Part shown: one piece after another, positions 21,321-27,563 of the stretch
Layout of the letters: each line of letters begins with the position of its first letter
How positions within the stretch are numbered: the stretch's first letter is position 1
Assembly (NCBI GenBank): GCA_018222405.1
Contig: JAAFAI010000005.1
Coordinates: 1 to 64,000 of the forward strand
Direction: 5' to 3'
Source: Gammaproteobacteria bacterium
GTDB lineage: Bacteria; Pseudomonadota; Gammaproteobacteria; Enterobacterales; Alteromonadaceae
Length of the DNA: 64,000 nucleotides
Made by a program: the position numbers and the translations under genes
The notes under the pieces: generated by a model
What the model saw: the letters and a program-made list of their open reading frames with translations, nothing else
Database searches by the model: none
Told to the model about the DNA's origin: nothing

Positions 21321-21647
21321 TCAGGCTGTTGCGTTATTTGACTTCCCCACCAGCATTACAATGCCAACGATTAACAATACCGGCCAGAACACACCCAGTC
21401 CGGCAAATACCAGTCCGCCGAGTACCGCGATGGCGGCGATGCCCAGGGCTGCGGCAATGCTCATGGCGACCACAAAGCCAATAACCACTAACAATACACC
21501 AACTCCGGCCATAATTATCCACTCCAGCGTACCACTTACCAGCTCGTCACCCATGACCAGGTGTAAATCGAACCAGTCGGATGCCACGCCGCCCAAAACC
21601 TTGGTCAGTACGATGGCAATCAGGATGGCAAGAATAAAGTTTTTCAT
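21321..21647 (-). CDS. Small multi-span membrane protein of the psp operon
   Basis: The start is ATG 21647, overlapping the pspC stop as TAATG and preceded by AAGGAG. The 108-aa product is almost entirely hydrophobic, with three to four spans (about 3-20, 42-62, 63-85, 86-102) and a short polar tail. It does not resemble E. coli PspB, PspD or PspG in an obvious way. Its position third in pspA-pspC suggests a role in the membrane stress response. It probably ends the operon. Confidence 0.8.
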   Translation of the reverse strand: MKNFILAILIAIVLTKVLGGVASDWFDLHLVMGDELVSGTLEWIIMAGVGVLLVVIGFVVAMSIAAALGIAAIAVLGGLVFAGLGVFWPVLLIVGIVMLVGKSNNATA

Positions 21648-21850
21648 TATGCTCTCCTTGGTAACAGGATCACCGCCGCAACATAAGCAGGCAGAGTAAT
21701 CATTGGCATGAACACTAAACCTAAAGCGGCACCGGCTCGGACCCAAACCGGATCGATATCAGCATAGCGGGCTACACCAGCACACACACCTGAAATAACA
21801 GCCCGACCTAAATCTCTTGATACACGTTTTTTTTCATAAATAGTTTTCAT
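21647..21850 (-). CDS. pspC: PspC-domain protein (short form)
   Basis: The 67-aa protein consists only of the PspC domain: LGRAVISGVCAGVARYADIDPVWVRAGAALG followed by a membrane helix (VFMPMITLPAYVAAVILLP). E. coli PspC has about 119 aa, so the C-terminal half that binds PspA there is missing. PspC is an inner membrane sensor of the phage-shock response. A GGAG site precedes the ATG. It lies 66 bp after pspA and overlaps the next gene. No pspB is present here. Confidence 0.85.
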   Translation of the reverse strand: MKTIYEKKRVSRDLGRAVISGVCAGVARYADIDPVWVRAGAALGLVFMPMITLPAYVAAVILLPRRA

Positions 21851-21915
21851 AACCTTACTCCTGCTTGAATGACCTGGTTGGTTGCGAGGCCCGCGTAGTG
21901 CGGGCCATCCTGCGT

Positions 21916-22584
21916 TTACGCGACTTTTTTCGCTTTTAACGCAGCCAGTTCCTGCTCGATTGATTCGTCTTTTTCCAGGGCGTCGAACTCAGCCTGTAGT
22001 GAACTTTTTGAAGCGCTGTCGGTTAAATCGTATGCTTCAACCCGTGCTTCCAGTTCATCTACCCGTTGTTCATAGTGATCGAAACGGCCCATCACACTCT
22101 CTAACTTGTCGCTGTGCGTTGCCTGTTTAGCCTGCATTCTTACTGAGGCAGACTGACGACGAACTGCCAGCGCTTTTTGCTTGGCTTTGGCTTCGTTTAA
22201 CTTCTCGTTTAAACGGCCGGTATCGTCCTGCACTTTCAACAGCGCTTCATCGATTACCTGTAACTGCTCCTGTAGTTCGGCTTGCTTCGCTTCCAGCTCT
22301 TTCCTTTCTTTCAGCGCTGCGCGAGCCAAATCATCTTTACCTTTACTGACTGCCAGCTCTGCATTTTCCTGCCAGTGAGCAGCGCGTTTTTCCAGGTTAT
22401 CAATCTGGCGGTTAAGGTGCTTTTGCTCAGCGATATGCTGTGCGGCCAGCGTTCGGATCTCCACCAGGGTTTCCTGCATTTCCTGAATAATCAGGCGGAT
22501 CATTTTTTCAGGATCCTCTGCCTTATCCAGCAGCGCGTTGATATTAGACTGAATGATGTCATTGATACGTGTGAACATTCCCAT
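21916..22584 (-). CDS. pspA: Phage shock protein A
   Basis: I place the start at 22584 (MGMFTRINDIIQSNINALLD) because PspA proteins begin exactly so, and GGAG lies upstream. The longer frame from 22632 would begin at the predicted transcription start itself. The 222-aa coiled-coil ESCRT-III-like protein has the N-terminal amphipathic helix and long heptad helices (about 25-190). It binds stressed inner membrane and, in E. coli, also inhibits PspF. A sigma-54 promoter and two PspF-like sites lie upstream, but pspF is not in the window. Confidence 0.95.
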   Translation of the reverse strand: MGMFTRINDIIQSNINALLDKAEDPEKMIRLIIQEMQETLVEIRTLAAQHIAEQKHLNRQIDNLEKRAAHWQENAELAVSKGKDDLARAALKERKELEAKQAELQEQLQVIDEALLKVQDDTGRLNEKLNEAKAKQKALAVRRQSASVRMQAKQATHSDKLESVMGRFDHYEQRVDELEARVEAYDLTDSASKSSLQAEFDALEKDESIEQELAALKAKKVA

Positions 22585-22644
22585 AATTAAATCTCCGATT
22601 GGCGAAACGTTTTTTAAAAAGTTACTTAACACTTGATTAGATAT

Positions 22645-22661
22645 AACAATTCGCGTGCCAA
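22645..22661 (-). promoter_or_regulatory. Sigma-54 promoter of pspA
   Basis: Minus strand TTGGCACG-CGAA-TTGTT. The GG and the -12 dinucleotide are ten bases apart, as sigma-54 RNA polymerase requires; the -12 GC is GT here. Transcription would start near 22634, giving a leader of about 50 nt. Confidence 0.85.
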
Positions 22662-22741
22662 CTTATAAGCTATTGATTCAATTGAATTTAAATCATTCCG
22701 CGTGTTTCTCACATTAAATGTAACAATATCAAAACCACATA

Positions 22742-22779
22742 TTGGCAAAATTGACTAACGGTTTAGTTTAATTGACCAA
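22742..22779. promoter_or_regulatory. Two PspF-like enhancer sites upstream of pspA
   Basis: Plus-strand readings TTGGCAAAATTGACTAA (22742-22758) and TTAGTTTAATTGACCAA (22763-22779), 21 bp apart, so on the same face of the helix. They resemble E. coli PspF sites (TAGTGTAATTCGCTAA) and the sites before the two duplicated units at 23588 and 24375. They lie about 80 bp upstream of the sigma-54 promoter. Confidence 0.7.
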
Positions 22780-22953
22780 AAGCCTGGACTAACCCCATAT
22801 GAGGCGTTTAAATCATCAATTAACCACACTAGTCGGCGCAAAAGAGAGCTTCAGAGCAGCGATGAGTTCATTAGGGTAAGGCGTGCAGAAGGACGCACAG
22901 AGGCTGGAGACCTGGCAAAGATTGCAGGGGGAGAATTAAAGTAGCGCAAAAAA

Positions 22954-22980
22954 AAACAGGTAACGTTATTACGGTTACCT
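22954..22980 (-). terminator. Terminator of duplicated unit, copy 1
   Basis: Minus strand ACAGGTAAC, 9-nt loop, GTTACCTGT, then a T-run (the A-run at 22948-22956). The 55-aa gene's stop codon lies inside the stem. Confidence 0.9.
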
Positions 22981-23142
22981 GTGCCTTCGAATTTGTCTTA
23001 GTAAGACATGGGGTCTTATGGATCTGACCCTTTGTACGTAGCTTTGTATCGCGGATGTCACCAGAGCGCAGAGGCCTATGCTGACTATCGGTAGAAGGAC
23101 TACGTAACTGGCGAGTAGAGCATGGCTGAACATCATAGCCAT
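22975..23142 (-). CDS. 55-aa single-span membrane protein, copy 1
   Basis: This short gene begins 10 nt after the stop of the 92-aa gene. It encodes MAMMFSHALL...IRRHR, 55 aa, with one hydrophobic helix (about residues 4-32, including YVVLLPIVSIGLCALV) and a very basic tail (at least eight Arg). By the positive-inside rule the tail is cytoplasmic. An AGGCGG ribosome site stands eight bases before the third Met, so translation may start at 23136; all starts share the frame. The frame stays open in the second copy with one amino acid change. Function unknown; position and promoter suggest a membrane stress role. Confidence 0.65.
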   Translation of the reverse strand: MAMMFSHALLASYVVLLPIVSIGLCALVTSAIQSYVQRVRSIRPHVLLRQIRRHR

Positions 23143-23151
23143 TGCCGCCTG

Positions 23152-23430
23152 TTACTCGCTATCAGCCTGGTTGTTGTTTTGTTCAGTATTGGCAGCCAAT
23201 TCCTGTACAGAGACTTTACCTACCGGCGCATCAGACAGTGATACATGGTAAGTGGCATTGGCAATATTCTGCTGAACTTCACGGCTAATTTCGGCCTGAG
23301 TCACTGATACTGCACTGGAGATCAGGCTACTCATTAAACGCTCTACTGCTGATTCCTGGGCATTTGCCTGAGCACTTACAGACAGACCTAAAGCAACAAC
23401 TGAAGTAATGATGATTGATTTGATTTTCAT
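23152..23430 (-). CDS. 92-aa exported protein, PspF-regulated unit, copy 1
   Basis: The protein has a signal peptide (MKIKSIIITSVVALGLSVSA, cleavage near ANA-QES) and a mature part of about 69 aa. The mature part is a helical segment (ESAVERLMSSLISSAVSVTQ, then AEISREVQQNIANATYHVSL) with a Gln/Asn-rich acidic tail, without Cys or membrane span, so it is probably periplasmic. I do not recognise the family. AGGAAA precedes the ATG. A sigma-54 promoter lies 48 bp upstream, with paired PspF-like sites beyond it. The coding sequence is identical to copy 2. Confidence 0.85.
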   Translation of the reverse strand: MKIKSIIITSVVALGLSVSAQANAQESAVERLMSSLISSAVSVTQAEISREVQQNIANATYHVSLSDAPVGKVSVQELAANTEQNNNQADSE

Positions 23431-23477
23431 GGTGTTTCCTCTATTTAGTTAGACAAGTGATTTGTTACACACTAGAT

Positions 23478-23493
23478 AGCGAAACCTGTGCCA
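23478..23493 (-). promoter_or_regulatory. Sigma-54 promoter of duplicated unit, copy 1
   Basis: Minus strand TGGCAC-AGGTT-TCGCT: GG and GC ten bases apart, one mismatch to TGGCAC-N5-TTGCT. The predicted transcription start is near 23467. Confidence 0.75.
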
Positions 23494-23587
23494 TTCTTTC
23501 AAAAAATTTTAAGTCATTGTTTTGTATATCATTTTAACAATCACCCTGACAGAATTAAAAACGACATCAGATTGTTAAAACTAACAG

Positions 23588-23625
23588 TTAGTTAATTTCA
23601 CTACTTACATTGTGAAATTCACCAA
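23588..23625. promoter_or_regulatory. Two PspF-like enhancer sites, copy 1
   Basis: TTAGTTAATTTCACTAC (23588-23604) and ATTGTGAAATTCACCAA (23609-23625), 21 bp apart and about 94 bp upstream of the sigma-54 promoter. This is the same arrangement as at pspA. Confidence 0.7.
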
Positions 23626-23740
23626 GCATGTCCTGGCGTTGGAAAGAGATTATGGTTTGCGGATGAATTCTTGGTCGAAGCAAGATGTTAAAAACGCCAG
23701 AGGAAAGGAGAATAAAAACTTTGGGGGTTTGCAAATATAA

Positions 23741-23767
23741 AAACAGGTAACGTTTTTACGGTTACCT
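23741..23767 (-). terminator. Terminator of duplicated unit, copy 2
   Basis: The same 9-bp stem as copy 1 with one loop substitution, followed on the minus strand by five T. Confidence 0.85.
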
Positions 23768-23929
23768 GTGCCTTCGAATTTGTCTTAGTAAGACATGGGG
23801 CCTTATGATTCTGACCCTTTGTACGTAGCTTTGTATCGCGGATGTCACCAGAGCGCAGAGGCCTATGCTGACTATCGGTAGAAGGACTACGTAACTGGCG
23901 AGTAGAGCATGGCTGAACATCATAGCCAT
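23762..23929 (-). CDS. 55-aa single-span membrane protein, copy 2
   Basis: Same frame as the gene at 22975-23142, with the same ribosome site and hydrophobic helix. Three base differences from copy 1 fall in it: two change Ser to Ile at residue 41 (after QRVR), the third is a silent Arg codon change. It starts 10 nt after the 92-aa gene stop and ends in the terminator stem. Confidence 0.65.
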   Translation of the reverse strand: MAMMFSHALLASYVVLLPIVSIGLCALVTSAIQSYVQRVRIIRPHVLLRQIRRHR

Positions 23930-23938
23930 TGCCGCCTG

Positions 23939-24217
23939 TTACTCGCTATCAGCCTGGTTGTTGTTTTGTTCAGTATTGGCAGCCAATTCCTGTACAGAGA
24001 CTTTACCTACCGGCGCATCAGACAGTGATACATGGTAAGTGGCATTGGCAATATTCTGCTGAACTTCACGGCTAATTTCGGCCTGAGTCACTGATACTGC
24101 ACTGGAGATCAGGCTACTCATTAAACGCTCTACTGCTGATTCCTGGGCATTTGCCTGAGCACTTACAGACAGACCTAAAGCAACAACTGAAGTAATGATG
24201 ATTGATTTGATTTTCAT
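23939..24217 (-). CDS. 92-aa exported protein, PspF-regulated unit, copy 2
   Basis: The DNA of this gene appears identical to the copy at 23152-23430, so both make the same exported 92-aa protein (signal peptide, then about 69 helical, Gln/Asn-rich residues). Identity at silent positions points to very recent duplication or gene conversion. Its promoter is the sigma-54 site at 24265-24280. Family and function are unknown. Confidence 0.85.
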   Translation of the reverse strand: MKIKSIIITSVVALGLSVSAQANAQESAVERLMSSLISSAVSVTQAEISREVQQNIANATYHVSLSDAPVGKVSVQELAANTEQNNNQADSE

Positions 24218-24264
24218 GGTGTTTCCTCTATTTAGTTAAACAAGTGATTTGTTACACACTAGAT

Positions 24265-24280
24265 AGCGAAACCTGTGCCA
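24265..24280 (-). promoter_or_regulatory. Sigma-54 promoter of duplicated unit, copy 2
   Basis: Identical to copy 1: TGGCAC-AGGTT-TCGCT on the minus strand. Confidence 0.75.
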
Positions 24281-24374
24281 CTCTTTCAAAAAATTTTAAG
24301 TTATTGAATTTTATTGATTTTTAATTTTAGTGTTGGCATGCCAATTATCGTACAAAAAAGAAGCAAACCAACAG

Positions 24375-24413
24375 TTGGTGAATTTAACCAAATAACGTTG
24401 TGAAATTAACCAA
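24375..24413. promoter_or_regulatory. Two PspF-like enhancer sites, copy 2
   Basis: TTGGTGAATTTAACCAA (24375-24391) and GTTGTGAAATTAACCAA (24397-24413), 22 bp apart and about 94 bp above the promoter. The second site overlaps the stop codon of dusA. Confidence 0.7.
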
Positions 24414-25422
24414 CCTCTTTAGTTTGATATTCAATAGCTTTCGATGCGGTTTCCTGCATTGCCGCTAAACCATTCATCAACAAGTTAGGATCGGGGTTTT
24501 TGCCAGTGCCTTTCTGACTGAGGTAGCGTCGCCACGCTCTGCCACCCGGTTGCCCCTGAAACAGGCCAAGCATATGGCGGGCAGCATGCCAGGGTTTAAA
24601 GTACGGTGCATCCTGACGCTCAATGTAAGCCTGCATTAAGCGGACAATCTCTGCGCGGTCCAGCGGCTGCGCAGTGTCGCCGTAAAAGCGCTTATCAACC
24701 TCTGCCAGAATGTAGGGATTTGAATAAACCTCGCGGCCAATCATTACGCCATCGACCTGATTGAGATGCACTTCGGCCTGCTCCAGGCTGGTAATACCGC
24801 CGTTGATTGAAATATTCAGCTCGGGGTGTTGCGATTTTAACTGGTACACCCGCTCATAGTTGAGTGGCGGGATATCTCGGTTTTCTTTAGGACTAAGCCC
24901 CTGCAGCCAGGCTTTGCGGGCATGCACAATAAACGTATCGCACCCGGCGCCGGCCACCACATCAATAAACCGGCTGAAGTCTTCGTACTCGTCCATGTCA
25001 TCAATGCCGATCCGGCATTTAACGGTAACCGGAATATCCACTTCGGCCTGCATGGCTTTTACACAATCTGCCACCACCTGGGGCTGGGCCATCAGGCACG
25101 CACCGAAGCTGCCGTTTTTTACCCGGTCGGAAGGGCAACCAACGTTGATATTCACTTCGTCGTAACCGTATTCCTGTGACTTAACCGCGCATTGTGTCAT
25201 ATGGTCAGGATCGCAGCCGCCAAGTTGCACCGCAACCGGATGCTCCTCTTCGTTAAAGCCGAGGTAGTCGCCCTTGCCATAAATAATTGCGCCGCTGGTA
25301 ACCATCTCGGTATACAGCAGAGTGTGGCGGGATATCAGCCGCAAAAAGTACCGGCAATGCCTGTCTGTCCAATCCAGCATTGGAGCGACTGAAATTTTAC
25401 GATTCAAAGAGATGTCAGACAT
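24406..25422 (-). CDS. dusA: tRNA-dihydrouridine(20/20a) synthase DusA
   Basis: The 338-aa FMN enzyme reduces uridine to dihydrouridine in the tRNA D-loop with NADPH. It shows ISVAPMLDWTDRHCRYF (FMN site), NVGCPSDRVKNGSFGACLM with the catalytic Cys, VKCRIGID, and the phosphate-binding NGGI and GVMIGRE segments. A 3.2-kb island is inserted in its 5' end: the first codons (MSDISLNRK) come from the island, and the original start survives at 28518-28586. The reading frame is restored, so the enzyme should still work. Confidence 0.96.
   Translation of the reverse strand: MSDISLNRKISVAPMLDWTDRHCRYFLRLISRHTLLYTEMVTSGAIIYGKGDYLGFNEEEHPVAVQLGGCDPDHMTQCAVKSQEYGYDEVNINVGCPSDRVKNGSFGACLMAQPQVVADCVKAMQAEVDIPVTVKCRIGIDDMDEYEDFSRFIDVVAGAGCDTFIVHARKAWLQGLSPKENRDIPPLNYERVYQLKSQHPELNISINGGITSLEQAEVHLNQVDGVMIGREVYSNPYILAEVDKRFYGDTAQPLDRAEIVRLMQAYIERQDAPYFKPWHAARHMLGLFQGQPGGRAWRRYLSQKGTGKNPDPNLLMNGLAAMQETASKAIEYQTKEVG
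25376..25389. repeat. Island attachment site inside dusA
   Basis: AGCATTGGAGCGAC, identical to 28534-28547. On the coding strand it is the VAPML segment of dusA, a known integration target of dusA-specific integrases. Confidence 0.85.
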
Positions 25423-25502
25423 AGACCTTAAAACCTTGATTAATATGTAAAAAAGTAAATCTCATCGCATTTTTACCGATTTCAAAATTAGTGACATTTC
25501 CG

Positions 25503-25552
25503 TTGTATTCCGTTGATTTTTACCCTTCAGGTACACAATAGGAATACAAAAA
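25503..25552. promoter_or_regulatory. Integrase arm-type binding sites, left end
   Basis: TTGTATTCC (25503-25511) and its inverse GGAATACAA (25541-25549). The block at 25529-25552 is repeated with three mismatches at 28447-28470, at the other end of the island. The second site covers the integrase ribosome site, so the integrase could repress itself. Confidence 0.6.
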
Positions 25553-25553
25553 T

Positions 25554-26342
25554 ATGGCGTTTTACTCAATCAACAAGCGGCTTCGCGGAGAACGAACCGT
25601 ATATTCTACTTCTGTAAAGCAGAAAAACAAAGGCAAGATAGTCTTCTCAAAATCTAAAACATTCACTTCAAGAACTGCGGCTCTGAAATGGGCAAGAGCA
25701 CTAATTTCACAACTAGAAGCCGATGAAACAAACATGATAGCTGGCTATAGAGAGGTTACTTTTTGCGAACTCGTCAGGGAATACGAGAAGTATAAAGCGA
25801 AATCTAATAAGCCTTTGCGCAGAACAGCGAGCTTTGCATATCGGACTATAGTCAAATATCCAATCGCTCACCTCATCGCTTCAAAAATAAAAAGCCACGA
25901 TATTGTAGAATATTGCCTGGCCCGAAAGGAATCTGACTCAAAACCAGGCCCTGCGACCATTTCAATTGACGTCAGTCTGATCCGTAAAGTTTTAAGGGTC
26001 GGTAAGTCACTGCTTGGCGTGAATTGCTCTCAACAACCTGTTGTTGAGGCTTATCAAGCGCTATATGACTTAAAATTAATTGCTAGATCTAAGGCACGTA
26101 AACGCAGGCTTGAGGGCAACGAATATGACTTGCTACTCAATTTCTTTGAACAAAAAGAGAAACACCGCTCTACTGTTATTCCCTATCGAGACATTTTCAA
26201 CATATCTTTGACGACATGTTTACGCATTCCTCCACTTTTTAGCAGAGCCTTTCCTGTCAGGATGATTGTTGTGACATGGACGTCAATTTTTGTCGCCATA
26301 CCGATAACGCGAAAATTGTACACTTGGGTAACTTATCAGTAG
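25554..26342 (+). pseudogene. Truncated dusA-type tyrosine recombinase
   Basis: The 262-aa frame has the N-terminal arm-binding region (about 1-60), the core-binding SAM-like domain (about 65-165) and the start of the catalytic domain. The first catalytic Arg is at 224 in SLTTCLRI. Immediately after it the sequence stops resembling an integrase; the Lys, HxxR, His/Trp and Tyr of the active site are absent in all frames up to the AbiE operon. A deletion or rearrangement near 26225 seems likely. Full-length relatives have about 400 aa. Confidence 0.8.
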
Positions 26343-26410
26343 ATACAGCCAATTTTACTTTTACACCATATACGTTTGAGAAAAGAGAGAAACGTAGGGA
26401 AACTCTACAT

Positions 26411-26463
26411 TGTTCATTATTTATCATTGTTCACTAAGAATGAACAATGATAAATAATGAACA
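26411..26463. promoter_or_regulatory. Inverted repeat 1 upstream of AbiEi (candidate operator)
   Basis: Perfect 23-bp arms (26411-26433 and 26441-26463) separated by 7 bp (CTAAGAA). Arms begin TGTTCATTATTTATCATTG. In Streptococcus agalactiae AbiEi represses its own operon by binding two inverted repeats, so this is the expected place and form of an operator. It could also form a hairpin, but there is no T-run of a terminator. Confidence 0.7.
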
Positions 26464-26477
26464 AAAGCTTGTTATTA

Positions 26478-26530
26478 AGTTCACTTTAGTGCATTGTTCA
26501 GTAGTAATGAACGAAATCATAAAGTGAACA
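26478..26530. promoter_or_regulatory. Inverted repeat 2 overlapping the AbiEi start
   Basis: Arms GTTCACTTTA...GTTCA (26479-26500) and their imperfect inverse (26508-26529), spacer GTAGTAA of 7 bp. Ten outer and five inner positions match exactly. Same geometry as repeat 1 and sharing the TGTTCA/TGAACA ends. It ends two bases before the start codon. Confidence 0.65.
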
Positions 26531-26531
26531 A

Positions 26532-27563
26532 ATGGACACTCTACTAGCTGAAGCAGCCGAACTGTTAGCAGTAACAACAAACCTAAACGTCACCCAAACG
26601 CACAATATTGGAGATAATATTCAAGAAGCCGACGGGCGTTTAACTATTACCTACGGACAACAAAAATTTACCTGGGGCGTTGAAACAAAAAAAAGGCTCA
26701 CTCGTCAAATACTGGCAAAGCTCACACTAGTTAAAACGGTATTTAACGATGAAAAAATCCTCATCATGGCTCCCTACATTAATGAGAAGCTTGCCGAGCT
26801 TTGTCGGGAAATGCAGATAGATTACTTAGATCTTGCGGGAAACGCTCACCTCAATCATCCACCGATTTATATAGATATACGGGGCCGTAAACCACCGCCA
26901 GAACATCAGATACAACTCACTCGACAGCTAACAGGTAAGGCGTTCCAGCCTAAAGGGATGAAATTGGTGATGATGCTGTTGTTAAGACCAGAACTCGTCA
27001 ACCAACCAATGCGCGTGCTCGCTGATGAAGCAGAAATTGCATTAGGCACCGTAAAGCAAGTCCTGGATGATCTCAAACAACTTACCTTTATTATCGATAA
27101 AGGAAAAAAGGGATGCGTACTTAATGAGCAAGATCTGCTCCTCACGCGATGGCTAGATGCTTACCCTCACAACATGGAAGTAAAGCTGAAACAGACTCTC
27201 TATGTCGCCCAGGATTTAGCAGAAATCCGTAATGCCCCACTTGAACCATACGGTGCACTTTGGGGCGGTGAGGTCGCAGCCGACGCTTATACCCATTACC
27301 TCAAACCGAAAACCTATCAAATCTACGCAGATACCGAGGCGCATAAAACACTGTTAAAAAAATTCAGACTACGCCGACTACATGCCAATGAAACAGACGT
27401 TACCCCAATCAGGGTTGTAGAGCCGCCTGTAGCAATTGAGAAAATTAAAGGTAAGTTACCAGGCTATGCCACGCCTTTACTGGTGTATGCAGAATTGCTC
27501 AACAGCGACGACCCTCGTAACCTGGAAACCGCCAAAAGGATCTACAATGACTATCTCGCTTGA
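26532..27563 (+). CDS. AbiEi-type antitoxin / autorepressor (type IV TA)
   Basis: This 343-aa protein has a mixed N-terminal domain (1-130, including DYLDLAGNAHL), a winged helix-turn-helix (about 140-205, with LADEAEIALGTVKQVLDDL) and a C-terminal domain typical of the long AbiEi-like antitoxins paired with AbiEii nucleotidyltransferases. It should neutralise the toxin without stable binding and repress the operon. No ribosome site precedes the ATG and an inverted repeat abuts it, so the mRNA may be leaderless. It overlaps the toxin gene by 17 nt. Confidence 0.75.
   Translation: MDTLLAEAAELLAVTTNLNVTQTHNIGDNIQEADGRLTITYGQQKFTWGVETKKRLTRQILAKLTLVKTVFNDEKILIMAPYINEKLAELCREMQIDYLDLAGNAHLNHPPIYIDIRGRKPPPEHQIQLTRQLTGKAFQPKGMKLVMMLLLRPELVNQPMRVLADEAEIALGTVKQVLDDLKQLTFIIDKGKKGCVLNEQDLLLTRWLDAYPHNMEVKLKQTLYVAQDLAEIRNAPLEPYGALWGGEVAADAYTHYLKPKTYQIYADTEAHKTLLKKFRLRRLHANETDVTPIRVVEPPVAIEKIKGKLPGYATPLLVYAELLNSDDPRNLETAKRIYNDYLA

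Larger units (their letters stand above)
22954..23520. repeat. Tandem duplication, copy 1 (proximal to pspA)
   Basis: About 566 bp almost identical to 23741-24307, with a period of 787 bp. By eye there are about seven substitutions: one in the terminator loop, three in the 55-aa gene, three upstream of the promoter-proximal end, and none in the 92-aa gene. The unit includes terminator, both genes and the sigma-54 promoter. The upstream PspF-like sites lie outside the identical block but are conserved. Confidence 0.95.
23741..24307. repeat. Tandem duplication, copy 2 (proximal to dusA)
   Basis: Second copy of the 566-bp unit. Homology ends at about 24307, where the sequences before the two copies diverge, except for the PspF-like sites about 70 bp further on. 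Those sites are similar but not identical, so selection rather than recent copying may keep them. Confidence 0.95.

Noticed and set aside
21648..21746. A 33-residue N-terminal extension of the third psp gene.
   Set aside because: It overlaps pspC, is rich in Cys and Arg unlike the protein, and the ATG at 21647 has an AAGGAG site.
22585..22632. A 16-residue N-terminal extension of PspA.
   Set aside because: PspA proteins begin MGMFTRIND, and the extension would start at the predicted transcription start.
22954..24307. The repeats as a CRISPR array or insertion sequence.
   Set aside because: There are only two long units containing genes and a terminator, with no transposase, terminal inverted repeats or spacers.
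26276..26437. Continuation of the integrase in another frame (DVNFCRHTDNAKIVHLGN).
   Set aside because: It contains none of the HxxR or Tyr motifs, so a simple frameshift does not restore the enzyme; a deletion is more likely.
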